This document shows positions 28,801 to 37,610 of a stretch of DNA of 64,000 nucleotides, one piece after another. The notes below the pieces were generated by a model that saw only the letters and a program-made list of their open reading frames with translations, had not been told where the DNA came from and made no database searches. The stretch covers positions 891,329 to 955,328 of the forward strand of contig NMRA01000038.1 in assembly GCA_002633005.1 (NCBI GenBank), in the 5' to 3' direction. The stretch's first letter is position 1. Each line of letters begins with the position of its first letter. The stretch comes from Phoronis australis. Taxonomy: Eukaryota; Phoronida; Phoronidae. A program made the position numbers and the translations under genes.

Positions 28801-31800
28801 TTGGTGTTGTAAATTTTTTTACATAAATAAAGTCAAAATAATGATAAAAAGAGACGAAAAAGAAGAAACTGGAAATCAAATATCAGGAAATTGAAAACCA
28901 AAAAAGAAAAAATCCTCTTAAAAGAGGAAACTTCCAAGCCCTGAGGTCTGCTGAAATCCACGGCACTGAGAATTGAAGAGGGCGACTGCACCGCTTTTAT
29001 GTAACAGTTCACAAATCACGGTTCACCATGCAATCTGACCAGTTTGAATTTTATTCAACTGTGTGCAATTTGGAAATCAATGCGAGGAGTTTTAACTCAC
29101 CGGGGACAACTCGTTTCCTCAACAAAACGGAACATCTTGGATGTATCACGTGAGCTTAATGCAGATTTCAAGCAGTTAGGCACAAACCCACAAGTATATG
29201 GATTTCAATTACATTTATGAATTTTGGTACTCCTGTCGCATTAGAATTTCCTGTTATGGAAGACACTGAATACCAAGATGGTTAACTCCTACGTCCGTCC
29301 TGTGACAAATACTTCGGGATGGGTTGGCTAAAAATATGTTTATGCCAAAAATAGCAACAAACGCAGAACGGCACCAACAACACATTGTTGCTGGAACCGC
29401 AGGACTCAGCCTTCTTGTAATTATGGACATGTGTGAAAATGTGCCAGCTAAGACATTGGTAATAATTGGGTGTTCAGGCAACAACTGACTGCAGCCGCCA
29501 TGAGCATGCCCTTTTCAAAAACAGACACATGCCGCCAAGAATGAACTGCAAGAAGCATACGCTAGCAGGACACCTGACCTCTGCAGCAGACAAATCAGAT
29601 AAACCGATCACTCTTCCATACCAGTCAACATAGGGAAATTTTTCAGGTGAACAATTTTGCACTGAAATTTGAAAATTTGCGATACAACTGAAATTCTCCC
29701 TGGGTGAGCAGTAGGACATCCACACTCCGACAGTCACAAGCTGGAGAAGTAGGTACCTACTTCACAAGGGCTCGTTCTAATCAAGCCTGTAAGCCACAAT
29801 TGCAAATTACGCTCAACCCAGGGTGAAATAGCAAAGTTGTGTACATTGCGATGTAGATGGACATCTTTGGAGGCAGATGAAGTCTTTAAATCCTTCCAAC
29901 TCGAACTAAAAATCCTTCGTTCCCTGACAAAATTTAAGACTGAACATCATTACAGTTACTGTGCTCGAGTCCAACGGAAGCCCAAAGAGGGCTATGGGGA
30001 TGTCACTAGTTTGCTAGCCACGTCAATAGGAGGCAGCACAGACGGGGGACCTGCCTAGGTGTTCCAGAAATGGTATTAACCCCAAGAGGCTCAGTTTATT
30101 CCTTATTTTAATCGTAAATAAGTTAGCTTGCAGCCTCCACTATAGTGTAGGTGAGCACATGAAAAACATTACTTAAGCTCCCACCGTTTCCTGGCAGACA
30201 CAACTAGAAAGACTTGTGTCACAAATCAAATTACCTGACTAGACCACTGATTGATTGGGCTCTTACTGCAGATGACAATAAACAATCTGACCAACTTAGT
30301 ACACAATGCTGTGGATGAGTGAGATTTTGCTTTCTATCATGTTTCATAAACAGCAAGCACTAAGGTAATGCTTTGCAGATTTTCAAGTTCGGTAGCGCAG
30401 CTACCATTACCTCAGATGATATTAAGTAAAATAATGGGCATTCAAAACAATGTATAGGCAATTGTGACATTACCTTTGTCTGAAATTGATGGGATTTAAA
30501 CGTAATCCCAATGGCAAGTTTTTCTACTCTTATTGATATAAGTACCACGATTTCCCGCAATAAAGGAAAATGGACAAGATAAGCAGAATCTTACTTCTTT
30601 CATGGAATTAGAAGTTTCAAATGGCATTGCTCTTCCCTTAGCTGAGCACCAACTAGTCAAATGCTACTAAGCGAAAATCCCAGGTAGCCAAATAAACCCG
30701 AGGTCGGAAGTCAACAAACAAAAGAACGGTCATGCTGCTATGGATTTATTTCAAATTACGCAAGCAATTCCCAGATCATTTTAAGTTATCATTTTGAAAT
30801 AGTAAAACAAAATTTGCCAACTTGGAAAATGGAAAATATTGTTATTTTATGGTTGCTACAATGGATTGCTCCAATCTTGAAAACACAATACCAGGGTCTA
30901 CGTATTAGCTGTGTCCACCGGACAGTTGCTCTAGTGCAGTGTACACAGGAACGAGATGATCGGGTGTAGGCGACGGCAAAAATAAGGATGCGCAACTTTA
31001 TATCAAAATAACACCCGATTCTGAGGTAGTGGAACATATTGAAGACTGCAGGCCAAGTTGACAGACCTAGAGATCACAGCAAAGTGCTACCTTTCTACTT
31101 GACATACGCGTAAAGCAATTTTCTCACCGATTCCATTTAGTCAGCAGTGGTAGGTATGCAGTGCTCTCCACGACCTGTTTTGACTCGATGCGGTAACGAG
31201 TTTGGATTTTGCCACGTCGAGTTTGGGGAATGCGCGTCAAGTTTAAAAATTGCCGTGTCAGGGTTAAAATCTTGGCTGGCTTAGCACTTCAGCCCACAGC
31301 ATCAAATCCGAGCCTCATTTTACCAACAGAAAACATAGTTTACTTTACTAAGAGGCAGCTAACAGTACCATATTCGCCGTAAGAAGGCGCCCGGGGTGTT
31401 TAGTAAATATGTTTCGGGGATGAGGCGCTTATTGTAACCCAAGGCGGTTGAAACCCGGTTTCTTTAACGGGTGAAATCGGAAGCTAGGATTCATCAAATT
31501 TACGCTATGTGATGTATCTATAGCCTATGACAAGACTTTCTACAAAACTGTGGCCCCAAACTTGGGGGGGCGAAGGTGTCCACTATAAGTGGGGAATTTT
31601 ATCAGGGGTATTTTACTTTAAAAACACCAATTACGAATACATTAAACAAGTGATTAATGAAGCAATCCCTCTTAAAAATAACGCAACAGTTTTACGGCAT
31701 TAGAAACTTTCTGAAATTAGTGCCAATATTTATTTTTTCCCCGATACGCTACCCGTAGTTTCATGGATAGTTCCCGAAGACTAATAATGTCTGCAATGAC

Positions 31801-34800
31801 AAGCGCGATACCTGGCTACGTGCTTTTAACGACAAGTTTTTTTATTCGTGAGACAGTCGTCAGCTGAATCGGGCACTTTGAGTACGATTTGCAGTTTTCA
31901 CGTGTAAGCCCTACAAAGTGTCAAAAAGTAGGTGATCCCTGACTAGTTCAGTGTACATTTTTGAAACATATATAGGGCCTACCATAAATACCATAAGTGG
32001 AGAAGTTAAGGCTATAGATTAGAAAAAAGACAGTGCTGACTACTGATATTGAACTCTAGAAATTTGCGTCGAGTTTGGAATTGGTATAGTGGAGAACACT
32101 GGGTATGGTGCCTAGAACTCTGTTTACAAAGCTCAATTTGAAAACCCACAGCTCACCAATGTGACCTCAGATTTTGTTTGGTTATCTGTTAAAATCCCAA
32201 GTGGCCACGAAATCACCACAATTGTGCACACATAATGCACAGGAAGTAAACAAACAGGAGTATAAATTGTTCAGCAAAAACTGGAAGGACTTGATCATGA
32301 TGCACACAGTAGTGTTTCCATCAAGATGCACGCAGTAGTATCTCCAGTACGATGCACGCAGTAGCATTTCCATCACGATGCACGCAGTAGTGTTCCCATC
32401 ACGATGCACGCAGTAGTATCTCCAGTACGATGCACGCAGTAGCGTTTCCATCACGATGCACGCAGTAGCGTTTCCATCACGATGCACGCAGTAGCGTTTC
32501 CATCACGATGCACGCAGTAGCGTTTCCATCACGATGCACGCAGTAGCGTTTCCATCATCTGCTGAAGTAGGCGAGCGTGTAGGGGCAGTTGGGGTTTTTG
32601 ATGGCTCCATCCTGTGCTGCTTGCTAAAAAAGGGAAAACCCCTCTTGGGCATCTTTGGATATCCTGGCGGAAATTTGTTCAGTTCCTCGATGTGCTAATG
32701 TCGCTTTAGACTGTTGCTGTGAAGGTCTGTACTTTCACACCTCCAAATACAGGGTTTCCGTATTTTGGTGAGCTCATTTCCCATTCCGCAATCTTGGAAA
32801 TTTTCCAAGTCGCATTTGGCGTTATGCTAAGCATCAAGCCATGCACCACAAATGGTGACATAGAACAGCCGATGCTGCACAATTATGTGCATAACTAAGG
32901 TTGACATGCAATGAGTTGTCATCTTGGATGTCAATTTCGTCTCAAATTTCAGAGGCACTACAACTTGATTTTGATATGTCGTTTCATGTAAACAAAATGC
33001 CTCAACACCAAACTGGAGCACGACAGAAGCGATCACATTACCCGTGTTTCTACAGCAGTGTACACACGGATGATCATTTACGCTTCATAACTACAATTTG
33101 CCCTCGAGTTCAACATTATAACAGTTATGTCTTCAAGAACCTCCTCAAATGCAATCTAATATACCAAAAACCGTTTTCTCTTTCTCAACACCAACTCCAG
33201 CCAGTTGCAACCCTGGGCATGCTCACTCCACCTTCCTGTCTACGACTTCCATCTTGTTCACGTTTTTGAGTTGTGTGTGTAAATGGACACATGACACTGA
33301 CCATCTCGCACTGGATCAGGTTGTACAGAGTCCAGAGTCAACGTCTAAACAGGGCTTTCGGGACAATTCCGCTAAGAAACCCTTTGTCTGGAGACAACCT
33401 GATCCTAGCCACTGAATGTGAACTGGTTCTTGAAAGCAGTCCACAACTCAAACTCGGAAGTACTATATCTCAATCCAAAATAAAGTGTCTGTAGGCAACA
33501 TTCCACATATTTAAAAGGATTCCAAACCTGGTTTTAGCTTACTAACAGATATTAAAAACAACTTTCCCATCCAGTTCTCTGAAACATAATAATGTTCTGT
33601 AACCACCACCAACCCTCAAAAGTTTGGAGGAAAACTTGGAAACACCTTACAAAGTCTGCTAAACACGCAAGCGGGACCTACGCTTTAGTGAATCACGGGG
33701 CAACTGTGGGGAAAAGACCACCCACCAAGGACCCCCCAAGGACCACAATATCCAATTTGTGACATAGGGAGTACCAGTGTTAGTTGATTCCTGCCTTTAA
33801 CTTGGAAGATTGACACCAATGATGCATTAGCAGGTGACAGAACAGGGATTGGTTGAAATCATCAAATGAGGTTTAGTATCCTTTTAATTCCTTACTGCTA
33901 AAAATCAAGTACCTCGGAAGAAGAAGATTGGCCAGTGCGTATACTTGACCCAAGCATAGTGAGTATTAAGTATCGGAAACAAATAAGACAAGGGATTCCA
34001 TGTTTAATTATATGCTAGAAGTTGCTTAAGGGAAAAATTAATTGGAGTAGTCAGCCAATCAGTGTGGTCTTGACACAAACTCTACAACTTCATTAAAGTA
34101 GGAAGTCAATTCAATCAGTTATTATTCAGTCAATTATTGCAATCATTTGGGTTAATGCCAGGGGGGCACTTAATCTGAAAATTTTAAAAACCAGTGGGTG
34201 GGCATTACATTAGCCATAACAGTTGCTGTGTGTTTCAAAGTTATTTCACTGAGACGCTAATCAAAACAGGCAAGAGTTGGTTACTGACTAGCAAAAGGCA
34301 AGTCTCTTGAATTCTATCAATCCATTAGGGCACATTATCAATGTGATCTTGTGACGATTATTAACACTTAAACCAATTTCAGTGATTAGCCCAAGACATC
34401 AGCTAATCAGACAAGAAGCAGTTTAATAGCTCAGTGACTATGCATCACAAACTGGAACCTATCGCCTGGAGAACTATGCCTTCCTCCTGACATCCGCACA
34501 GTCAAAGATGGATAGTTCTAGAAGCGAATATTGCTGAAATGAGCCGGGCTTGCCGAATGTCACGTGAACAGTGTTCCAGCAGATGTATTGTCGCAAAGGC
34601 ATGGCACAATTCGCCACCAAAAGTATATAGCCAAAGTGGAGCAATTTTTAACTTGGCCTTCAATACACCTCACTTAGGACTGGACTTATGCCAAAACAAT
34701 TGCGAACACTTTAAGAGTGTGATGTGGCCAGCTGGGCTAGAAATTTCCCTGCATTCAGGATGAAACAAAATGGCAGCCCCATGTGCTGCACGTGCCAAGA

Positions 34801-36114
34801 ATACCCTCAATGATTTGAAAACGTTTATGCTGAAATGATATTATGCTTTACTGTGCCCTTCTTACCACTATCGGTGTGTGAAAACTGCATATGTACAACC
34901 CATGGTCAAGTCCAAACTAGTCCCTCAACACAGAAAATTCAGGTCGACTGCGTGTGCAAGTTGACCTTAATGCTATGCTGAAACTAACAACTGCTAAATC
35001 TCAAATTCATTCTACTGATCAACACGTCCTTTGATAACCAGCAAAAACATGTTTTTGCACGGCACCTCGCTTGTTCTATTGTCACAGACACAATACAAAA
35101 GTTTTTAAACATCAACAAATTTAAATTTGTGATAAGTGATTAACACACTTTCATAATATGTTAAACATTGGTTTAAAGTAATAAAAAAATTTCCACAGTG
35201 ACAGTTCACTTTGACTTAACCCTAAAAGTTAGAACCTGAACCCTAAGGATAACAACCCTGGCCGAATTGGACTGATTGACATGATAGAATCACTCTAGTT
35301 TGATTGACAGGTGCATCATCAGACCCCTAGATAAATGGACCTTTTCAATGCTCCTCCATGAGATATGGCACACAATCGTGACCTACCTGAGAGTTCCGAC
35401 GAGATGAGCGAGTCAGAAGGGGCATCTCCATACCAGAATATCCATAATTCTTTCGTGAATGGTGGTGAATTGGGCTTGCTCGATTCATTAGCAAGAACCT
35501 TGCGCCAGACACTCAGGATGTCCGACTGTATGCACTTGACATATGTTGACAGTACGGGGTCATCTGTAGGGTCAATGCATTCTGCATATTCAGATTTAGC
35601 ACGGAGCTTTCGCCATTTGATGCCACTTAAATCCGTCTGCAGAAGGGATGAAACGGTGTTAGGCAATGCACAAATCTGTTGCAAAAAAACTAGTACTCAG
35701 CATCAATAGTAACCTCACGCTGAATGTAAAACGTGTTGATAACATATATCACGGCAATATCACCCCCGCAGGTGGATTGTCCCGTGATCTATCATGCTAT
35801 GACTCGTTAACAACTGGTGAATCGGTAAATTTTGGGAAATTCTACTTCTTACCATCTTACAGGGGCCGCAAATTCTGATACATGGGCTCGGCAAACAAAC
35901 ACCAAATGTCAGTATGTAAATTCCCTGAGCAGTACTAATAGTCATGTAAACGATCCACTCAAAATTAATTTGGGGTCACCTTTTCACCAAAGGACACTTG
36001 ATGAAATCCAAAAAGTCCAATTCCGAGAATCGGAGAATGACTTACCAGTGAGAAGAGATTCGTGTGGCAATCTTCAAGGCTACAGCCATTTCCCGCGGGT
36101 GTTGGGTGACTCAT
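1500..36114 (-). CDS. MED13: Mediator complex subunit 13, 5' part (exons 1-7 of a split gene)
   Basis: MED13 is the large nuclear subunit that tethers the CDK8/cyclin C/MED12 kinase module to core Mediator. Seven exons are recognised on the minus strand: 36114-36046, 35636-35387, 11164-11080, 10732-10646, 6206-6061, 3639-3469 and 1809-1500. All introns are GT-AG and every junction keeps the reading frame, giving about 373 residues. Family landmarks are in the right order: [123 protein letters not shown] and LTPPTSP. They correspond to the conserved N-terminal domain of human MED13/MED13L. The rest of the ~2,000-residue protein lies left of the window. An invertebrate would be expected to have one MED13 gene, so MED13 rather than MED13L is used. 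Confidence 0.95.
1667..1687 (-). other. MED13: Probable Fbw7-type phosphodegron LTPPTSP in MED13
   Basis: These seven codons encode L-T-P-P-T-S-P at about residues 311-317 of the assembled protein. The threonine followed by PP and a serine at +4 matches the Cdc4/Fbw7 phosphodegron pattern. Human MED13 and MED13L carry a degron of this type at the equivalent place, used for ubiquitin-dependent loss of MED13 from Mediator. Function in this animal is inferred. Confidence 0.65.
2638..3055 (-). repeat. Dispersed repeat family R2, copy 1
   Basis: The reverse complement aligns colinearly with 44275-44675. Shared landmarks include TTATCTCTGTGATTGCTT, CAAATCACTGAACC, GTGCTGGGGAATAACAC and GAGCATGCAAATACATCTTT. 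I see no coding capacity and no clear termini. Confidence 0.8.
3098..3148. repeat. 17-bp tandem repeat, 3 copies
   Basis: CCACTTACCCACATGAA is repeated three times without change inside MED13 intron 6. Confidence 0.9.
3469..3639 (-). CDS. MED13: MED13 coding exon 6
   Basis: This 171-nt exon begins after TTGTTTTCAG and ends before GTAAGT. It encodes [28 protein letters not shown] and PPCVEVIV. The human counterparts are VILCPFGLNGTLTGQ, EWKQFYPISC and AAVEVLV. It leaves in phase 1. Confidence 0.95.
3640..6060. other. MED13 intron 5
   Basis: It holds the 41-bp minisatellite at 4567-4731. No other element is recognised. Confidence 0.7.
4567..4731. repeat. 41-bp minisatellite, about 4 copies
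   Basis: The unit begins ACCAGAGGCCAATGGCATTG and continues with GAGGTGGATGAGCCTCTCCAC. Three perfect units start at 4567, 4608 and 4649. They are followed by a 12-bp partial unit (ACCAGTCTCCAC) and a last degenerate unit. Open frames crossing it are artefacts of the repeat. Confidence 0.93.
6061..6206 (-). CDS. MED13: MED13 coding exon 5
   Basis: This 146-nt exon begins after TTCTTCCAG and ends before GTAGGT. It encodes [20 protein letters not shown] followed by [12 protein letters not shown], corresponding to human [22 protein letters not shown]. It joins exon 4 through a split AG|C serine codon and leaves in phase 1. Confidence 0.94.
6207..10645. other. MED13 intron 4
   Basis: It contains the inverted-repeat element at 6415-7755. 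I recognise nothing in 7756-10645 except an A-rich tract near 10571-10590. Confidence 0.7.
6415..7755. mobile_element. Non-autonomous DNA transposon with ~28-bp inverted termini
   Basis: The left end contains CGCCCTAATAAGCACTC. The right end, read in reverse complement, contains TGCCCTAATAAGCACCC. Both lie just inside a TAT(T/A)-type terminus. The span is 1,341 bp. The interior block around 6468-6600 recurs at 31420-31560, showing that this is a family. No transposase is recognisable. Confidence 0.7.
10646..10732 (-). CDS. MED13: MED13 coding exon 4
   Basis: This 87-nt exon begins after CTCTTTTTCAG and ends before GTATGA. In the frame set by exon 3 it reads [20 protein letters not shown] followed by a serine/arginine-rich stretch, matching human [17 protein letters not shown]. 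The longest open frame across this position is a different, non-homologous one. Confidence 0.94.
10733..11079. other. MED13 intron 3
   Basis: This 347-bp intron shows no recognisable element. Confidence 0.7.
11080..11164 (-). CDS. MED13: MED13 coding exon 3
   Basis: This 85-nt exon begins after CTTTTTCAG and ends before GTATGG. The G carried over from exon 2 completes GAA, giving [20 protein letters not shown] and then KALHNLIER. Human MED13 reads [20 protein letters not shown] here. It leaves in phase 2. It lies 24 kb from exon 2. Confidence 0.95.
11165..13747. other. MED13 intron 2, segment without recognised features
   Basis: No exon or element with both ends was identified. A fragment near 12909 begins with CCCCTTTCACACC, resembling the ends of the 22-kb MITE, but no partner terminus was found. 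Confidence 0.55.
13748..13985 (+). repeat. tRNA-derived SINE, copy 1
   Basis: The head is tRNA-like, with a B-box-like GGGTTCAAGTCCC. A shared body follows (AGTCAGGTCTCTAGCTCCT, GTTCCAGGTGACCAGTGC) and the tail is T-rich. It aligns along its whole length with 48690-48910. The head also happens to match the CTCF core pattern on the minus strand at 13751-13764. Confidence 0.85.
13986..15504. other. MED13 intron 2, segment without recognised features
   Basis: I see no exon, RNA gene or bounded repeat here. Confidence 0.55.
15505..16345 (+). repeat. Dispersed repeat with CTCF-like motifs, copy B (degenerate)
   Basis: This is a diverged, shorter relative of copies A, C and D. It shares CTACAAGAGCAACGCAGAGC at the left, along with the later block containing CCGCGGACGCC. 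Its CTCF-like blocks are all mutated, for example CCACTACATGGCGC near 16206 and CCACTAGGTGTCAC near 16338. Confidence 0.7.
16346..22003. other. MED13 intron 2, mostly unannotated sequence
   Basis: The only recognised item is a short hairpin shared with 41331-41376 (at 18078-18125). Open frames here are short, unconserved to my eye and lack paired splice sites. Confidence 0.5.
18078..18125. repeat. Short hairpin repeat, copy 1
   Basis: AGAACCAGTTT and AAATTGGTTCT can pair across a ~25-base loop containing TTATTCAGTGGAG. The same block recurs at 41331-41376 with unrelated flanks. Confidence 0.7.
22004..22557. mobile_element. MITE with CCCTTTCATA-type termini and internal tandem repeat
   Basis: The left end AGGTCCTTTCATACTAAC matches the reverse complement of the right end (AGGCCCTTTCATATTGAC). 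Inside, a 25-bp unit (CAGTTAACAGCCCCAGTTAA plus CATCG) is repeated three times at about 22088-22168. GTATGAACGCTTAACT also recurs. The element is about 554 bp and has no coding capacity. Confidence 0.75.
23340..23500 (-). repeat. Dispersed repeat family R3, copy 1
   Basis: The reverse complement aligns with 52401-52580, including TTGACCTATC, CTTGACACACCTTTGTTTC and TTTTACCCG. It is probably a MITE relative; only fragments are recognised. Confidence 0.65.
24335..25555 (+). repeat. Dispersed repeat with CTCF-like motifs, copy C
   Basis: This copy is colinear with copy A, from CTACAAGAGCAACGCGGAGC to the block ending ACGTGGGCGGCAT. Exact CTCF core matches lie at 24433-24446 and 25005-25018. Several others carry one or two mismatches or a single-base deletion. 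No gene is present. Confidence 0.82.
25556..25994. other. MED13 intron 2, unannotated segment
   Basis: Nothing is recognised between repeat copy C and the 14-bp minisatellite. Confidence 0.55.
25995..26148. repeat. 14-bp minisatellite, 11 copies
   Basis: The unit is GCTTCGTATGYTWT (variants CTAT, TTAT, TTTT). The 154 bp make exactly 11 units. The open frame across it repeats cysteine, phenylalanine and tyrosine codons and is not a gene. Confidence 0.93.
26149..28099. other. MED13 intron 2, unannotated segment
   Basis: I see no exon or bounded repeat here. Confidence 0.5.
28100..28761. repeat. Duplicated segment, left copy (probable haplotype 1)
   Basis: From TATCGCTCCACAAACAGGC to GGAACCGCAGGACTC this 662-bp block is almost identical to 28763-29407. 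Differences are scattered substitutions and small indels, including a gap of about 15 bp near 28392. A single N at 28762 separates the copies. Confidence 0.93.
28763..29407. repeat. Duplicated segment, right copy (probable haplotype 2)
   Basis: This is the second, 645-bp copy of 28100-28761, beginning directly after the N. The pattern suggests two alleles placed in tandem by the assembler rather than a biological duplication. Confidence 0.93.
29408..32295. other. MED13 intron 2, mostly unannotated
   Basis: A degraded relative of the 6415-7755 element is visible from about 31368 (CATATTCGCCGTAAGAAGGC). It includes the shared block 31420-31560. Nothing else is recognised. Confidence 0.5.
31368..31640. 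repeat. Fragment of the 6.4-kb-type DNA element
   Basis: AGGCGCTTATT, ATCAAATTTACGCT and GTGATGTATCTATAGCCTAT occur in the same order as in 6468-6600. AAAAACACCAATTA near 31619 recurs near 7236. The right terminus is not found. Confidence 0.65.
32296..32555. repeat. 26-bp minisatellite, 10 copies
   Basis: The unit is CACGATGCACGCAGTAGCGT plus TTCCAT, with variants. It has exactly ten units over 260 bp. The first units are the most diverged and the last ones are nearly identical. Confidence 0.94.
32556..35386. other. MED13 intron 2, right end, unannotated
   Basis: No exon or bounded repeat is recognised up to the exon 2 donor. Confidence 0.5.
35387..35636 (-). CDS. MED13: MED13 coding exon 2
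   Basis: The acceptor (TTCTGCAG) precedes ACGGATTTAAG and the donor is GTAGGT at 35386-35381. The exon is 250 nt, entered in phase 0 and left in phase 1. It encodes [31 protein letters not shown] and [13 protein letters not shown], the most conserved block of the MED13 N-terminal domain. The open frame extends past both splice sites, but family similarity stops at them. Confidence 0.94.
35637..36045. other. MED13 intron 1
   Basis: This 409-bp intron shows no further feature. Confidence 0.7.
36046..36114 (-). CDS. MED13: MED13 coding exon 1 with start codon
   Basis: This exon has 23 codons from ATG at 36114 to the donor GTAAG at 36045-36041. It encodes [20 protein letters not shown] and then FSL, matching the human start (NGASLEDCHCNLF). 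It ends in phase 0. The next upstream in-frame ATG (36126) is followed one codon later by TGA, so 36114 is the first usable start. Confidence 0.93.
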
Positions 36115-36117
36115 TGC

Positions 36118-36126
36118 TCACTCCAT
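36118..36126 (-). other. Two-codon upstream ORF before the MED13 start
   Basis: ATG GAG TGA lies three nucleotides upstream of the main ATG and in the same frame. If the transcript starts upstream of 36126, ribosomes would meet this minimal uORF directly before the true start. No transcript data are available. Confidence 0.5.
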
Positions 36127-36952
36127 GATAGTTCAAAGATTTGAGTAAATAAAAACGATGTAAATGTACTCAGATAGTCCATAAATCGGGAGAAAATCCT
36201 TGAAAGAGACAGATTTTCAACAGAAATGGCGACAGCAATGGCGACTGTAATGAACAACAAGGCGGTAAGGGTCACTGGACCCCGATTGGTTTGAGCCAGT
36301 CACGTGGGGAAAGTTGACCTAGAAATGAATGGTAAGGGGAAGTTGTGCACAGATGATTCTCTAAGCGATTTACCGTGTTTGTAAAGACAAGTCATGTCCT
36401 TTTACTTGTGGCTTGTGTTCTTTATACTCTTGATACCATGGTTTATATCGAGGTAAGATTTTCAACTCATTGGTTGCTTGGTTAGCAATAAAACGCTGAT
36501 TGTAAATAAGCAGGTGCTCGGAATGCACACCCCTTGTCACTTAGTACACAATTTAATTCTCATAGTTAGGAGTTTGGCATTGATCATGGCACATTATCAG
36601 TTTCTGTCGTCCAATCTTTCTTGTTTCTTAGAATATGTTGTTCTTCAGATTTTCCTTGAACTCGTAATTAGCGATAATTTTTTTAAAATTTTTTCTCGAA
36701 AATGTACTAGCCTATCAGGTTGTAAATTTACAAAAAAGTAAACTTCCCACTCAGATCTCATTGTCTGCTCCATAAAACTAAAAGTATAAGCACCCCCCGC
36801 CACCCCCCATGTAAAGCCCACGCACACTGTTCCTCCTGTATAAGCCCACCTTAGTGCTGAGGTATAATTATTGTCCAACCCCGTCTGACCTCCTAGACCT
36901 CATCACATCAAACTTCTCTTTTCCGTTTTATCACTAGACACTAGACTCTAGA
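36127..36952. other. Intergenic, upstream of MED13
   Basis: It contains the MED13 promoter candidate. The remainder up to the transposon shows nothing recognisable. Confidence 0.6.
36220..36310 (-). promoter_or_regulatory. Candidate MED13 promoter / 5' UTR segment
   Basis: About 100-200 bp upstream of the MED13 ATG lie an E-box (CACGTG, 36301-36306), a minus-strand CCAAT box (ATTGG on plus at 36285-36289) and two ATGGCGAC blocks close to the YY1 core. The order is typical of a TATA-less housekeeping promoter. The transcription start is not identifiable. Confidence 0.45.
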
Positions 36953-37139
36953 TAGTCTAGTCGAAAAATGGCCCTCCGTGCACCCCCCGGACTTCAACTT
37001 CAGCATTCAAGTTGAATTTTTATGAAGGAAAATATGGGTGAAAACGGAAAAAGGATGCTAACAAGCCGAAAAAATGTCCTACGTATGTTTTTATGAAAAT
37101 TAGTGCCGCCATTACCGATTTTGCATTATTTTGCAATAT
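36953..37139 (+). repeat. Left terminal inverted repeat of the 3.85-kb transposon
   Basis: It begins TAGTCTAGTCGAAAAATGGC and pairs with 40625-40800 in inverted orientation. The arms have diverged by substitutions and small indels, indicating an old insertion. Confidence 0.85.
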
Positions 37140-37610
37140 GCCGCCGACTGTTTCATATAACTGAAAGAACTAAGTGTCTGGACATATATTTGGTGGGTCA
37201 AACATTACATTAGAACTACAAATAAGTGCTAAAAGGTATCTTTTACATGGTACAGGTATAAAACACTCAACACATGGAGCAGATTAGTACTGTGTGGGAC
37301 ACTATAATTTTCTATTTGTATCCAAATTCAGGGTTTTTGATGTTGACCCATCCATGAAAACAAACTGTGACATTGTAGTCCAAAGGTTTAGAAGTAAAAC
37401 ACACCTTGAATACAAACTAACATCAAAATACACAAATGGCCTGCTGACACATGTATGTCAATCGATGCGAATCCAATGCTGGGGACAGGGAAAATTGGAC
37501 TGCATTCGAAATTAAGGCAGCTATCGACGCAGGTGCAAAAATCATCGTTATAAGAAAACAATGAGGTTGAAGCTTATCTACTGACATCAAAGAAAGAACA
37601 CTCTCTACCC

